Positions 34,048-45,900 of a stretch of 64,000 nt of DNA are shown here, piece by piece (the stretch's first letter is position 1; each line of letters begins with the position of its first letter). The stretch comes from Macrostomum hystrix (taxonomy: Eukaryota; Platyhelminthes; Macrostomidae). The stretch covers positions 19,224,501 to 19,288,500 of the forward strand of contig CATNEN010000001.1 of NCBI GenBank assembly GCA_950097015.1. Direction: 5' to 3'. Below the pieces are notes generated by a model, which did no database searches, was not told the DNA's origin, and worked only from the letters and a program-made list of their open reading frames with translations. The translations under genes were made by a program, and so were the position numbers.

Positions 34048-34650
34048 TCTGATATTTAGTCAGACCATGTTTATGCATTTTTTATGTGTTACAGTTTCCA
34101 TTGTAATTTATTGAACTGTTTGTTTAATTTTTGGTGCTGGGTCTAAATTTGCCTTGAATATCTTCAAACTCAATTGACTTCAAACTCTATTCGCTTTTCC
34201 GCGCAAAAATTGTTAGAATTTTACTTTTTTTTCATTTTGGTAATCTCATGTTTTTTAAATGTATTGTGCTGTATGACATTTTTATTACTGCCAATGTAAC
34301 AAATTAGCTTATCTATTATTCCTTTGCCTTATTAATTTAGCTTGAATAGTTTTTTTGTTTCATTTTCCTAAAAATTACTTCAAACTGAATGAGTATTATA
34401 ATGAATTAAAAATTCTAATTGCTTTTCTGCAAAATTTATTATTAATTAGTAATCTGACAATATTTATTGTGGACTTTGATATACATAAAATATGAGTGTA
34501 AAACTGTCTGTGAAACCAACTTAACTTTAAATGTTAGCATTTCTATAATTAGTAAGAGAACATTTTTTCTTATTGTTTCTTTTGAGCATGCTTCTATCCT
34601 ATTTGTTGGTTTGATAAGTAATCATAATCATGTGTAATTAATGTGTAAGG
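34048..34650. other. AT-rich unique spacer
   Basis: About 600 bases of AT-rich DNA between two arrays. I see no coding frame, RNA gene or transposon end. Confidence 0.5.
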
Positions 34651-34662
34651 GGTGTTCTATCG

Positions 34663-36560
34663 CTGTGTTACTGATGTGTTACTGATTTGTTACTGATGTG
34701 TTACTGATGTGTTACTGATGTGTTACTGATGTGTTACTGATTTCTTACTGATGTGTTACTGATGTGCTACTGAATTGTTACTGATGTGTTACTGATGTGT
34801 TACTGATGTGTTACTGATGTGTTACTGATGTGTTACTGATGTGTTACTGATGTGTTACTGATGTGTTACTGATTTGTTACTGATGTGTTACTGATGTGTT
34901 ACTGATGTGTTACTGATTTGTTACTGATGTGTTACTGATGTGTTACTGATTTGTTACTGATTTGTTACTGATGTGTTACTGATGTGTTACTGATCTGTTA
35001 CTGATGTGTTACTGATTTGTTACTGATGTGTTACTGATGTGTTACTGATGTGTTACTGATTTGTTACTGATGTGTTACTGATGTGTTACTGATGTGTTAC
35101 TGATGTGTTACTGATTTCTTACTGATGTGTTACTGATGTGCTACTGATTTGTTACTGATGTGTTACTGATGTGTTACTGATGTGTTACTCATGTGTTACT
35201 CATGTGTTACTTATGTGTTACTGATGTGTTACTGATGTGTTACTGATGTGTTACTGATGTGTTACTGATTTCTTACTGATGTGTTACTGATGTGTTACTG
35301 ATTTGTTACTGATGTGTTACTGATGTGTTACTGATGTGTTACTGATGTGTTACTGATTTCTTACTGATGTGTTACTGATGTGCTACTGATTTGTTACTGA
35401 TGTGTTACTGATGTGTTACTGATGTGTTACTGATGTGTTACTGATGTGTTACTGATGTGTTACTGATGTGTTACTGATTTGTTACTGATGTGTTACTGAT
35501 GTGTTACTGATGTGTTACTGATTTGTTACTGATGTGTTACTGATGTGTTACTGATTTGTTACTGATGTGTTACTGATGTGTTACTGATGTGTTACTGATT
35601 TGTTACTGATGTGTTACTGATTTGTTACTGATGTGTTACTGATGTGTTACTGATGTGTTACTGATTTCTTACTGATGTGTTACTGATGTGCTACTGATTT
35701 GTTACTGATGTGTTACTGATGTGTTACTGATGTGTTACTGATGTGTTACTGATGTGTTACTGATGTGTTACTGATGTGTTACTGATTTGTTACTGATGTG
35801 TTACTGATGTGTTACTGATGTGTTACTGATTTGTTACTGATGTGTTACTGATGTGTTACTGATTTGTTACTGATGTGTTACTGATGTGTTACTGATGTGT
35901 TACTGATTTGTTACTGATGTGTTACTGATTTGTTACTGATGTGTTACTGATGTGTTACTGATGTGTTACTGATGTGTTACTGATTTGTTACTGATTTGTT
36001 ACTGATGTGTTACTGATGTGTTACTGATGTGTTACTGATTTGTTACTGATGTGTTACTGATGTGTTACTGATGTGTTACTGATGTGTTACTGATTTCTTA
36101 CTGATGTGTTACTGATTTGTTACTGATGTGTTACTGATGTGTTACTGATGTGTTACTGATTTGTTACTGATGTGTTACTGATGTGTTACTGATTTGTTAC
36201 TGATGTGTTACTGATTTGTTACTGATGTGTTACTGATGTGTTACTGATGTGTTACTGATGTGTTACTGATGTGTTACTGATTTCTTACTGATGTGTTACT
36301 TATGTGTTACTGATGTGTTACTGATGTGTTACTGATGTGTTACTGATTTGTTACTGATGTGTTACTGATTTGTTACTGATGTGTTACTGATGTGTTACTG
36401 ATTTCTTACTGATGTGTTACTTATGTGTTACTGATGTGTTACTGATGTGTTACTGATGTGTTACTTATGTGTTACTGATGTGTTACTGATGTGTTACTGA
36501 TGTGTTACTGATGTGTTTCTGATGTGTTACTCATGTGTTACTGATGTGTTACTCATGTGT
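34663..36560 (+). repeat. 11-bp minisatellite upstream of the ACBD5-like gene
   Basis: About 170 copies of TTACTGATGTG with TTTG, TTTC, TGTGC and CTCATG variants. It decays over the last 100 bases (36,560-36,660) into GTGATGTC/TTAGTAAT words. It stops about 140 bases before a strong acceptor-like TTATTACAG that precedes the ACBD5-like start codon. Confidence 0.97.
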
Positions 36561-36749
36561 TCCTGATGTTTTAGTAATATGATAGTAATGTGTTGGTGAT
36601 ATGTTCGTGATGTCTTAATGATGTGTTAGGGGTGTGTTGGGGACGTGTTAAAAAATTGCTCACGATTTATTGCTGATGCATTGTGTCGGTGTTTTGTTTA
36701 TTACAGCACAATACCCAGCCAGACAGTCAGCAGCAGCAGCAGCAGCGGC

Positions 36750-37727
36750 ATGGGCACACCCAAGGAGAAGTTCGAAGCGGCAGTCCGTGTGATTGGCAGC
36801 CTACCCAAGGAGGGCAGCTTCAAGCCATCCAATGAGCTGCTGCTGAGATTCTACTCACTGTTCAAGCAGGCTACTCAGGGGCCCTGTACTCAGCCTAGGC
36901 CGGGCTTCTGGGACCCCGTCAGCCGCTACAAGTGGGACGCCTGGCATTCGCTCGGCGACATGAGCAGCGAGACAGCCATGCTGGAGTATGTTGAGGAGCT
37001 GAAGAAAGTCATCGAGACCATGCCGCACACACCGGATGTGGAGTCATTTCTTGACACTCTCGGCAGCTTCTACGAGGTCGTGCTCGATCGGGGAGCGGCT
37101 GCCGAGTCGGCTTCGACCGCGGACGCGCCGGTGGCCACCTTCGCCATTGACGAGCCAGCGAATGCTTCGGATCTGTCCGATGACAATCCAGATGCCGCTG
37201 ACGATCGCGATGATGATTTCGGCGATAGACAACGACAGCTGAATGGCAACATTGAGGAGGACGATCTTGACGACGAATTCTGCGACACTGTTGAACGTCC
37301 GGTCGCTGCTGGCTCCGCCTCCACATCCGCTCCAGGCGGGCCGATCGAAGGTTTGGCTGTCTCGGCTTCTTCTGCTTATCAGCCGCCACCGACTCTGCAG
37401 CCTTCCGCATTGAAGCAGCAGAAAATGCCTCCTCCGTCTTCATCATCCAATGCGGCCGCTATTGCTGAAGCTCTTCGACAGACAAGAGAGATTCGAGAGA
37501 GTCTAGACCGACTGCAGGCCGATGTTGACAGGGTCCACGCCCGACTGGACGGTCTCGAAGTCGCCACCGTCGCCAGCTCCTCGACTATCTGGCGCAGACT
37601 GTTCGGTAATGTGTCTCCAGGCACATTGGCTCTGGTGCTGCTGTGGCCGCTGCTGCTGCAGCTGCTGCTTCGGGGTCGGGGACCCAATTCTTGGTTCCAG
37701 AGGAGACCGCAACCGAAGCGGCGATGA
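36750..37727 (+). CDS. ACBD5: ACBD5-like acyl-CoA-binding, tail-anchored protein, 325 aa
   Basis: Residues 5-92 form an acyl-CoA-binding domain (KEKFEAAVRVIGSLPKEG, then SRYKWDAWHSLGD with the acyl-CoA-contacting YKWDAW). An acidic linker follows with EFCDTVE at 176-182, which fits the FFAT-like motif of ACBD4/5 that binds ER VAP proteins. Residues about 237-271 are a predicted coiled coil, and 289-307 is a Leu-rich membrane anchor followed by a basic tail. In vertebrates, ACBD5 presents very-long-chain acyl-CoA to peroxisomes and tethers them to the ER. The domain order is the same here, though the protein is shorter than vertebrate ACBD5. The start at 36750 is chosen because the frame upstream is crossed by an acceptor-like TTATTACAG ending at 36706, so earlier codons are probably intron. 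The gene body is a single exon. ATTAAA at 37784 may be the poly(A) signal. ACBD4 is the alternative name. Confidence 0.9.
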   Translation: MGTPKEKFEAAVRVIGSLPKEGSFKPSNELLLRFYSLFKQATQGPCTQPRPGFWDPVSRYKWDAWHSLGDMSSETAMLEYVEELKKVIETMPHTPDVESFLDTLGSFYEVVLDRGAAAESASTADAPVATFAIDEPANASDLSDDNPDAADDRDDDFGDRQRQLNGNIEEDDLDDEFCDTVERPVAAGSASTSAPGGPIEGLAVSASSAYQPPPTLQPSALKQQKMPPPSSSSNAAAIAEALRQTREIRESLDRLQADVDRVHARLDGLEVATVASSSTIWRRLFGNVSPGTLALVLLWPLLLQLLLRGRGPNSWFQRRPQPKRR

Positions 37728-37969
37728 AATGCAAATGAAAAACAGCCTTGGCGTGTGCACTGCTTCAATGTGTTTCAAAATGGATTAAATTTGAAACCAT
37801 TTTTTTACTTTTCTACGATATTGATGACTTTCTGTGTGCGTCAGATTCTGCCTGATTTTGTTGCTTTGTTATTTGCTTTATTTTTTAAGTGCACTTGGTA
37901 GACAATTAACTTGTCAATTTGCGGTTAAGAATCATTCGTATCGTCCAGCACCTCAGTACACTCGCCATC

Positions 37970-38128
37970 CCCTGACCTATGACTCAATGACCCTGACACT
38001 TGACCCATGACCCATGACCCATGACCCTGACCCATGACCCATGACTAATGACCTATGACCCTTGACCAATGACCCATGACCCATGACCAATGACCCATGA
38101 CCCATCACCCATCACCCATCACCCATCA
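37970..38128 (+). repeat. TGACCCA short tandem repeat
   Basis: A degenerate 7-bp repeat (TGACCCA, with TGACCTA and TCACCCA variants) in the spacer between the ACBD5-like and dynein light chain genes. Confidence 0.85.
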
Positions 38129-38842
38129 CAAAAGTACACTCATAACTGAACCTAACCTTCTCCAATTCTCGCCCTATTCCGAAATTTTCGTCTCCCCTAA
38201 TTCTCCCCTTTTATATTCTCCCCTCGCGATATTCTCCACTATTCTCCCCTTTTCCTTCCCAAATACTTCCCTGCCATGAAGTTATTGGCCGCTCTCCTGA
38301 ACACTTACATTTTCATAATTTCCCTCATTTTTCTTATCAAACTCGGCTGTGAATCCGTGTGGTTATTTTTGCTCGCAGCAACAGAAAATTTGATTTTCAG
38401 TTTTCCATGGCAACATAAATTTGTGAGTTGTCATTTCTCATCAATTGCGATAGCGTTTCTTGTTTTTTAAAAAATAATAATTTAAGTTTCTATTTCTTTC
38501 AAAAAAGCTAGCAAACTTGTGCTTCGAAGTAGGTAATGTTCTGTTGCGAATTATTAGTTATTTTTTTCTCCGTGGATTATAATTCATTCTCAGTTTTCAG
38601 TGTAGCGGAATCTAGCTATGATTGTTAGTGTGAATTTTTTCCACTTAAATTACTACTGGTAGTAACAGGTTTTACTGTTCGATACATTAATTAGAAATAC
38701 ACTTTTTTATTTCTGTATACTACTAATAACCGTGTTCAAAGTTTTATAAATATTTTTTACATTATGTGTATCATAAATTAATAGACATAGCTCATTCAGT
38801 GCTTCTCGGGTTTAATCATTCTTCAGCCGTCAGAGTCTGTTC
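38129..38842. other. Spacer and 5' flank of the dynein light chain gene
   Basis: The first part (about 38155-38275) is another copy of the pyrimidine-rich dispersed repeat, with TTCTCCACTATTCTCCCC and TTCCCAAATACTTCC. The rest is AT-rich unique DNA up to the start codon. A hydrophobic 64-codon frame at 38276 has no support as a gene. Confidence 0.5.
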
Positions 38843-39808
38843 ATGGAGGAAGGCATTGCTCAAATCACCTTATTCAGCGTTGACGAGGTGTCGCAGATCA
38901 TCAAAGCCGGTATCGAGAACAGCATCGGCGCCTGCCAGTACCAACAGAACAGGGTCAACCTATGGACCTCCGCTATTATTGAGCATTGCTTGAATCATCT
39001 AACTAGGCTGGGTGAGTCCAAGCTCGTAATCATGCAAAAGTACATTCTCCTAAAAATTATGACAAAAGTACATTCTCATAAACATCATGAGAAACGTACA
39101 TTCTCATAAATATAAAATCATGACAAAAGTACATTCTCATAAACATCATGACAAAAGTACATTCTCATAAACATCATGACAAAAGTACATTCTCATAAAC
39201 ATCATGACAAAAGTACATTCTCATAAACATCATGACAAACGTACATTCTCATAAACATCATGACAAAAGTACATTCTCATAAATATAACATCATGACAAA
39301 CGTACATTCTCATAAATATAACATCATGACAAAAGTACATTCTCATAAACATCGTATCAAAAGTACATTCTCATAAACGTATCAAAAGTACATTCTGACA
39401 AACATGGCAAAGGTAGATTCTCATAAACATAAAAATACAACTCATAAGTATCAAGACAATAGTACACTCCTACATGCTTGACAAAAGTACATTCTCAAAG
39501 ATCTTCTCATCACTCAAAATATATCACTCAGATATAGACTGACATTCTTGTCTCATTTCAAAAGTACATGCTCTTAAGTTGCATTAAGACTCGGGCCTTT
39601 ATCGTAGCCCTAATGAGTCTCTCACGCATCAATCGCAGAGAAGCCGTTCAAGTACGTGGTGAACTGCGTCATCATGCAGAAATGCGGGGCAGGATTGCAC
39701 ACGGCCTCATCTTGCTTCTGGGACAGCCAGACAGACGGCTCATGCACCATCAAGTGGGAGAACAAGACCATGCATGTCATTGTCAATGTGTTCGCTTTGG
39801 CTATCTGA
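38843..39808 (+). CDS. DYNLT1: Dynein light chain Tctex type (DYNLT1/3-like), 112 aa, two exons
   Basis: Model: 38843..39011 and 39639..39808, with donor G|GTGAGT, acceptor AATCGCAG and phase 1 on both sides. The first exon gives [19 protein letters not shown] and the second opens [14 protein letters not shown], followed by [26 protein letters not shown] and the terminal VNVFALAI. This is the full Tctex-1 fold at the family's usual length of about 113 residues. Tctex light chains dimerise on the dynein intermediate chain and help bind cargo in cytoplasmic dynein. DYNLT3 is close enough that the exact ortholog is unsettled. The 627-bp intron is mostly a 28-bp array, and the 3' untranslated region runs after about 135 bases into the 46-bp satellite. 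Confidence 0.95.
39025..39500 (+). repeat. 28-bp minisatellite in the dynein light chain intron
   Basis: About 14 copies of a 28-bp unit with core AAAAGTACATTCTCATAAAC followed by ATCATGAC. Edges are degenerate on both sides (AAATATAACATCATG inserts, 39,360-39,500). It starts within about 20 bases of the donor. Confidence 0.93.
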
Positions 39809-39942
39809 GATCATTGAGCCTGCCATCGTCTGAAATCATAGTTGATTGGTTGACACATTTTCAATTCCGTTGTATCGAAAAGTGCATTCGATTAGTGATT
39901 GGGGTGTTCCATTGTATCGAGGTTCCATGTTTTATTGAAGTA

Positions 39943-42900
39943 TTCATTACTGTGAGGTCATGATCTCAGATTTGTAGGCTAATGAGCATTCATTAGTGTG
40001 AGGTCATGAGCACAGATTTGTAGGCTAATGAGCATTCATTAGTGTGAGGTCATGAGCACAGATTTGTAGGCTAATGAGCATTCATTAGTGTGAGGTCATG
40101 ATCTCAGATTTGTAGGCTAATCAGCATTCATTAGTGTGAGGTCATGATCACAGATTTGTAGGCTAATGAGCATTCATTAGTGTGAGGTCATGAGCGCAGA
40201 TTTGTAGGCTAATCAGCATTCATTAGTGTGAGGTCATGATCACAGATTTGTAGGCTAATCAGCATTCATTAGTGTGAGGTCATGATCACAGATTTGTAGG
40301 CTAATGAGCATTCATTAGTGTGAGGTCATGAGCACAGATTTGTAGGCTAATGAGCATTCATTAGTGTGAGGTCATGAGCACAGATTTGTAGGCTAATGAG
40401 CATTCATTAGTGTGAGGTCATGAGCACAGATTTGTAGGCTAATGAGCATTCATTAGTGTGAGGTCATGAGCACAGATTTGTAGGCTAATGAGCATTCATT
40501 AGTGTGAGGTCATTAGCACAGATTTGTAGGCTAATGAGCATTCATTAGTGTGAGGTCATGAGCACAGATTTGTAGGCTAATCAGCATTCATTAGTGTGAG
40601 GTCATGATCACAGATTTGTAGGCTAATGAGCATTCATTAGTGTGAGGTCATGAGCACAGATTTGTAGGCTAATGAGCATTCATTAGTGTGAGGTCATGAG
40701 CACAGATTTGTAGGCTAATGAGCATTCATTAGTGTGAGGTCATGATCACAGATTTGTAGGCTAATGAGCATTCATTAGTGTGAGGTCATGAGCACAGATT
40801 TGTAGGCTAATGAGCATTCATTAGTGTGAGGTCATGAGCACAGATTTGTAGGCTAATGAGCATTCATTAGTGTGAGGTCATGATCTCAGATTTGTAGGCT
40901 AATGAGCATTCATTAGTGTGAGGTCATGAGCACAGATTTGTAGGCTAATGAGCATTCATTAGTGTGAGGTCATGATCTCAGATTTGTAGGCTAATCAGCA
41001 TTCATTAGTGTGAGGTCATGATCACAGATTTGTAGGCTAATGAGCATTCATTAGTGTGAGGTCATGATCACAGATTTGTAGGCTAATGAGCATTCATTAG
41101 TGTGAGGTCATGATCACAGATTTGTAGGCTAATGAGCATTCATTAGTGTGAGGTCATGAGCACAGATTTGTAGGCTAATGAGCATTCATTAGTGTGAGGT
41201 CATGAGCACAGATTTGTAGGCTAATGAGCATTCATTAGTGTGAGGTCATGAGCACAGATTTGTAGGCTAATGAGCATTCATTAGTGTGAGGTCATGAGCA
41301 CAGATTTGTAGGCTAATGAGCATTCATTAGTGTGAGGTCATTAGCACAGATTTGTAGGCTAATGAGCATTCATTAGTGTGAGGTCATGAGCACAGATTTG
41401 TAGGCTAATCAGCATTCATTAGTGTGAGGTCATGATCACAGATTTGTAGGCTAATGAGCATTCATTAGTGTGAGGTCATGAGCACAGATTTGTAGGCTAA
41501 TGAGCATTCATTAGTGTGAGGTCATGAGCACAGATTTGTAGGCTAATGAGCATTCATTAGTGTGAGGTCATGAGCACAGATTTGTAGGCTAATGAGCATT
41601 CATTAGTGTGAGGTCATGAGCACAGATTTGTAGGCTAATGAGCATTCATTAGTGTGAGGTCATGAGCACAGATTTGTAGGCTAATCAGCATTCATTAGTG
41701 TGAGGTCATGATCACAGATTTGTAGGCTAATGAGCATTCATTAGTGTGAGGTCATGAGCACAGATTTGTAGGCTAATGAGCATTCATTAGTGTGAGGTCA
41801 TGAGCACAGATTTGTAGGCTAATGAGCATTTATTAGTGTGAGGTCATGAGCACAGATTTGTAGGCTAATGAGCATTCATTAGTGTGAGGTCATGAGCACA
41901 GATTTGTAGGCTAATGAGCATTCATTAGTGTGAGGTCATGAGCACAGATTTGTAGGCTAATGAGCATTCATTAGTGTGAGGTCATGATCACAGATTTGTA
42001 GGCTAATCAGCATTCATTAGTGTGAGGTCATGATCACAGATTTGTAGGCTAATGAGCATTCATTAGTGTGAGGTCATGAGCACAGATTTGTAGGCTAATG
42101 AGCATTCATTAGTGTGAGGTCATTAGCACAGATTTGTAGGCTAATGAGCATTCATTAGTGTGAGGTCATGAGCACAGATTTGTAGGCTAATGAGCATTCA
42201 TTAGTGTGAGGTCATGAGCACAGATTTGTAGGCTAATGAGCATTCATTAGTGTGAGGTCATGAGCACAGATTTGTAGGCTAATGAGCATTCATTAGTGTG
42301 AGGTCATGAGCACAGATTTGTAGGCTAATGAGCATTCATTAGTGTGAGGTCATGAGCACAGATTTGTAGGCTAATGAGCATTCATTAGTGTGAGGTCATG
42401 AGCACAGATTTGTAGGCTAATGAGCATTCATTAGTGTGAGGTCATGAGCACAGATTTGTAGGCTAATGAGCATTCATTAGTGTGAGGTCATGAGCACAGA
42501 TTTGTAGGCTAATGAGCATTCATTAGTGTGAGGTCATGAGCACAGATTTGTAGGCTAATGAGCATTCATTAGTGTGAGGTCATGAGCACAGATTTGTAGG
42601 CTAATCAGCATTCATTAGTGTGAGGTCATGATCACAGATTTGTAGGCTAATGAGCATTCATTAGTGTGAGGTCATGAGCACAGATTTGTAGGCTAATCAG
42701 CATTCATTAGTGTGAGGTCATGAGCACAGATTTGTAGGCTAATGAGCATTCATTAGTGTGAGGTCATGATCTCAGATTTGTAGGCTAATGAGCATTCATT
42801 AGTGTGAGGTCATGAGCACAGATTTGTAGGCTAATCAGCATTCATTAGTGTGAGGTCATGAGCACAGATTTGTAGGCTAATGAGCATTCATTAGTGTGAG

Positions 42901-45900
42901 GTCATGAGCGCAGATTTGTAGGCTAATGAGCATTCATTAGTGTGAGGTCATGAGCACAGATTTGTAGGCTAATGAGCATTCATTAGTGTGAGGTCATGAT
43001 CTCAGATTTGTAGGCTAATGAGCATTCATTAGTGTGAGGTCATGATCACAGATTTGTAGGCTAATCAGCATTCATTAGTGTGAGGTCATGAGCACAGATT
43101 TGTAGGCTAATGAGCATTCATTAGTGTGAGGTCATGATCTCAGATTTGTAGGCTAATGAGCATTCATTAGTGTGAGGTCATGAGCACAGATTTGTAGGCT
43201 AATGAGCATTCATTAGTGTGAGGTCATGAGCACAGATTTGTAGGCTAATGAGCATTCATTAGTGTGAGGTCATGAGCACAGATTTGTAGGCTAATCAGCA
43301 TTCATTAGTGTGAGGTCATGAGCACAGATTTGTAGGCTAATGAGCATTCATTAGTGTGAGGTCATGAGCACAGATTTGTAGGCTAATGAGCATTCATTAG
43401 TGTGAGGTCATGAGCACAGATTTGTAGGCTAATGAGCATTCATTAGTGTGAGGTCATGATCTCAGATTTGTAGGCTAATGAGCATTCATTAGTGTGAGGT
43501 CATGAGCACAGATTTGTAGGCTAATGAGCATTCATTAGTGTGAGGTCATGAGCACAGATTTGTAGGCTAATGAGCATTCATTAGTGTGAGGTCATGAGCA
43601 CAGATTTGTAGGCTAATGAGCATTCATTAGTGTGAGGTCATGAGCACAGATTTGTAGGCTAATGAGCATTCATTAGTGTGAGGTCATGAGCACAGATTTG
43701 TAGGCTAATGAGCATTCATTAGTGTGAGGTCATGAGCACAGATTTGTAGGCTAATGAGCATTCATTAGTGTGAGGTCATGAGCACAGATTTGTAGGCTAA
43801 TGAGCATTCATTAGTGTGAGGTCATGAGCACAGATTTGTAGGCTAATGAGCATTCATTAGTGTGAGGTCATGAGCACAGATTTGTAGGCTAATGAGCATT
43901 CATTAGTGTGAGGTCATGAGCACAGATTTGTAGGCTAATGAGCATTCATTAGTGTGAGGTCATGAGCACAGATTTGTAGGCTAATCAGCATTCATTAGTG
44001 TGAGGTCATGAGCACAGATTTGTAGGCTAATCAGCATTCATTAGTGTGAGGTCATGAGCACAGATTTGTAGGCTAATGAGCATTCATTAGTGTGAGGTCA
44101 TGATCACAGATTTGTAGGCTAATGAGCATTCATTAGTGTGAGGTCATGAGCACAGATTTGTAGGCTAATCAGCATTCATTAGTGTGAGGTCATGAGCACA
44201 GATTTGTAGGCTAATGAGCATTCATTAGTGTGAGGTCATGAGCACAGATTTGTAGGCTAATCAGCATTCATTAGTGTGAGGTCATGAGCACAGATTTGTA
44301 GGCTAATGAGCATTCATTAGTGTGAGGTCATGAGCACAGATTTGTAGGCTAATGAGCATTCATTAGTGTGAGGTCATGAGCACAGATTTGTAGGCTAATC
44401 AGCATTCATTAGTGTGAGGTCATGAGCACAGATTTGTAGGCTAATGAGCATTCATTAGTGTGAGGTCATGAGCACAGATTTGTAGGCTAATGAGCATTCA
44501 TTAGTGTGAGGTCATGAGCACAGATTTGTAGGCTAATGAGCATTCATTAGTGTGAGGTCATGATCTCAGATTTGTAGGCTAATCAGCATTCATTAGTGTG
44601 AGGTCATGATCACAGATTTGTAGGCTAATGAGCATTCATTAGTGTGAGGTCATGAGCGCAGATTTGTAGGCTAATCAGCATTCATTAGTGTGAGGTCATG
44701 ATCACAGATTTGTAGGCTAATCAGCATTCATTAGTGTGAGGTCATGATCACAGATTTGTAGGCTAATGAGCATTCATTAGTGTGAGGTCATGAGCACAGA
44801 TTTGTAGGCTAATGAGCATTCATTAGTGTGAGGTCATGAGCACAGATTTGTAGGCTAATGAGCATTCATTAGTGTGAGGTCATGAGCACAGATTTGTAGG
44901 CTAATGAGCATTCATTAGTGTGAGGTCATGAGCACAGATTTGTAGGCTAATGAGCATTCATTAGTGTGAGGTCATTAGCACAGATTTGTAGGCTAATGAG
45001 CATTCATTAGTGTGAGGTCATGAGCACAGATTTGTAGGCTAATCAGCATTCATTAGTGTGAGGTCATGATCACAGATTTGTAGGCTAATGAGCATTCATT
45101 AGTGTGAGGTCATGAGCACAGATTTGTAGGCTAATGAGCATTCATTAGTGTGAGGTCATGAGCACAGATTTGTAGGCTAATGAGCATTCATTAGTGTGAG
45201 GTCATGAGCACAGATTTGTAGGCTAATGAGCATTCATTAGTGTGAGGTCATGAGCACAGATTTGTAGGCTAATGAGCATTCATTAGTGTGAGGTCATGAG
45301 CACAGATTTGTAGGCTAATCAGCATTCATTAGTGTGAGGTCATGAGCACAGATTTGTAGGCTAATGAGCATTCATTAGTGTGAGGTCATGAGCACAGATT
45401 TGTAGGCTAATGAGCATTCATTAGTGTGAGGTCATTAGCACAGATTTGTAGGCTAATGAGCATTCATTAGTGTGAGGTCATGAGCACAGATTTGTAGGCT
45501 AATCAGCATTCATTAGTGTGAGGTCATGAGCACAGATTTGTAGGCTAATGAGCATTCATTAGTGTGAGGTCATGATCTCAGATTTGTAGGCTAATGAGCA
45601 TTCATTAGTGTGAGGTCATGAGCACAGATTTGTAGGCTAATGAGCATTCATTAGTGTGAGGTCATGAGCACAGATTTGTAGGCTAATGAGCATTCATTAG
45701 TGTGAGGTCATGAGCACAGATTTGTAGGCTAATGAGCATTCATTAGTGTGAGGTCATGAGCACAGATTTGTAGGCTAATGAGCATTCATTAGTGTGAGGT
45801 CATGAGCACAGATTTGTAGGCTAATGAGCATTCATTAGTGTGAGGTCATGAGCACAGATTTGTAGGCTAATGAGCATTCATTAGTGTGAGGTCATGAGCA

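Noticed and set aside
36645-36749. Upstream extension of the ACBD5-like protein by 35 residues
   Set aside because: The extension runs across an acceptor-like TTATTACAG and begins in array-derived sequence; the ATG at 36750 directly precedes the acyl-CoA-binding domain.
38276-38470. 64-codon membrane-protein-like frame
   Set aside because: It starts inside a dispersed pyrimidine-rich repeat and has no known family or supporting signals.
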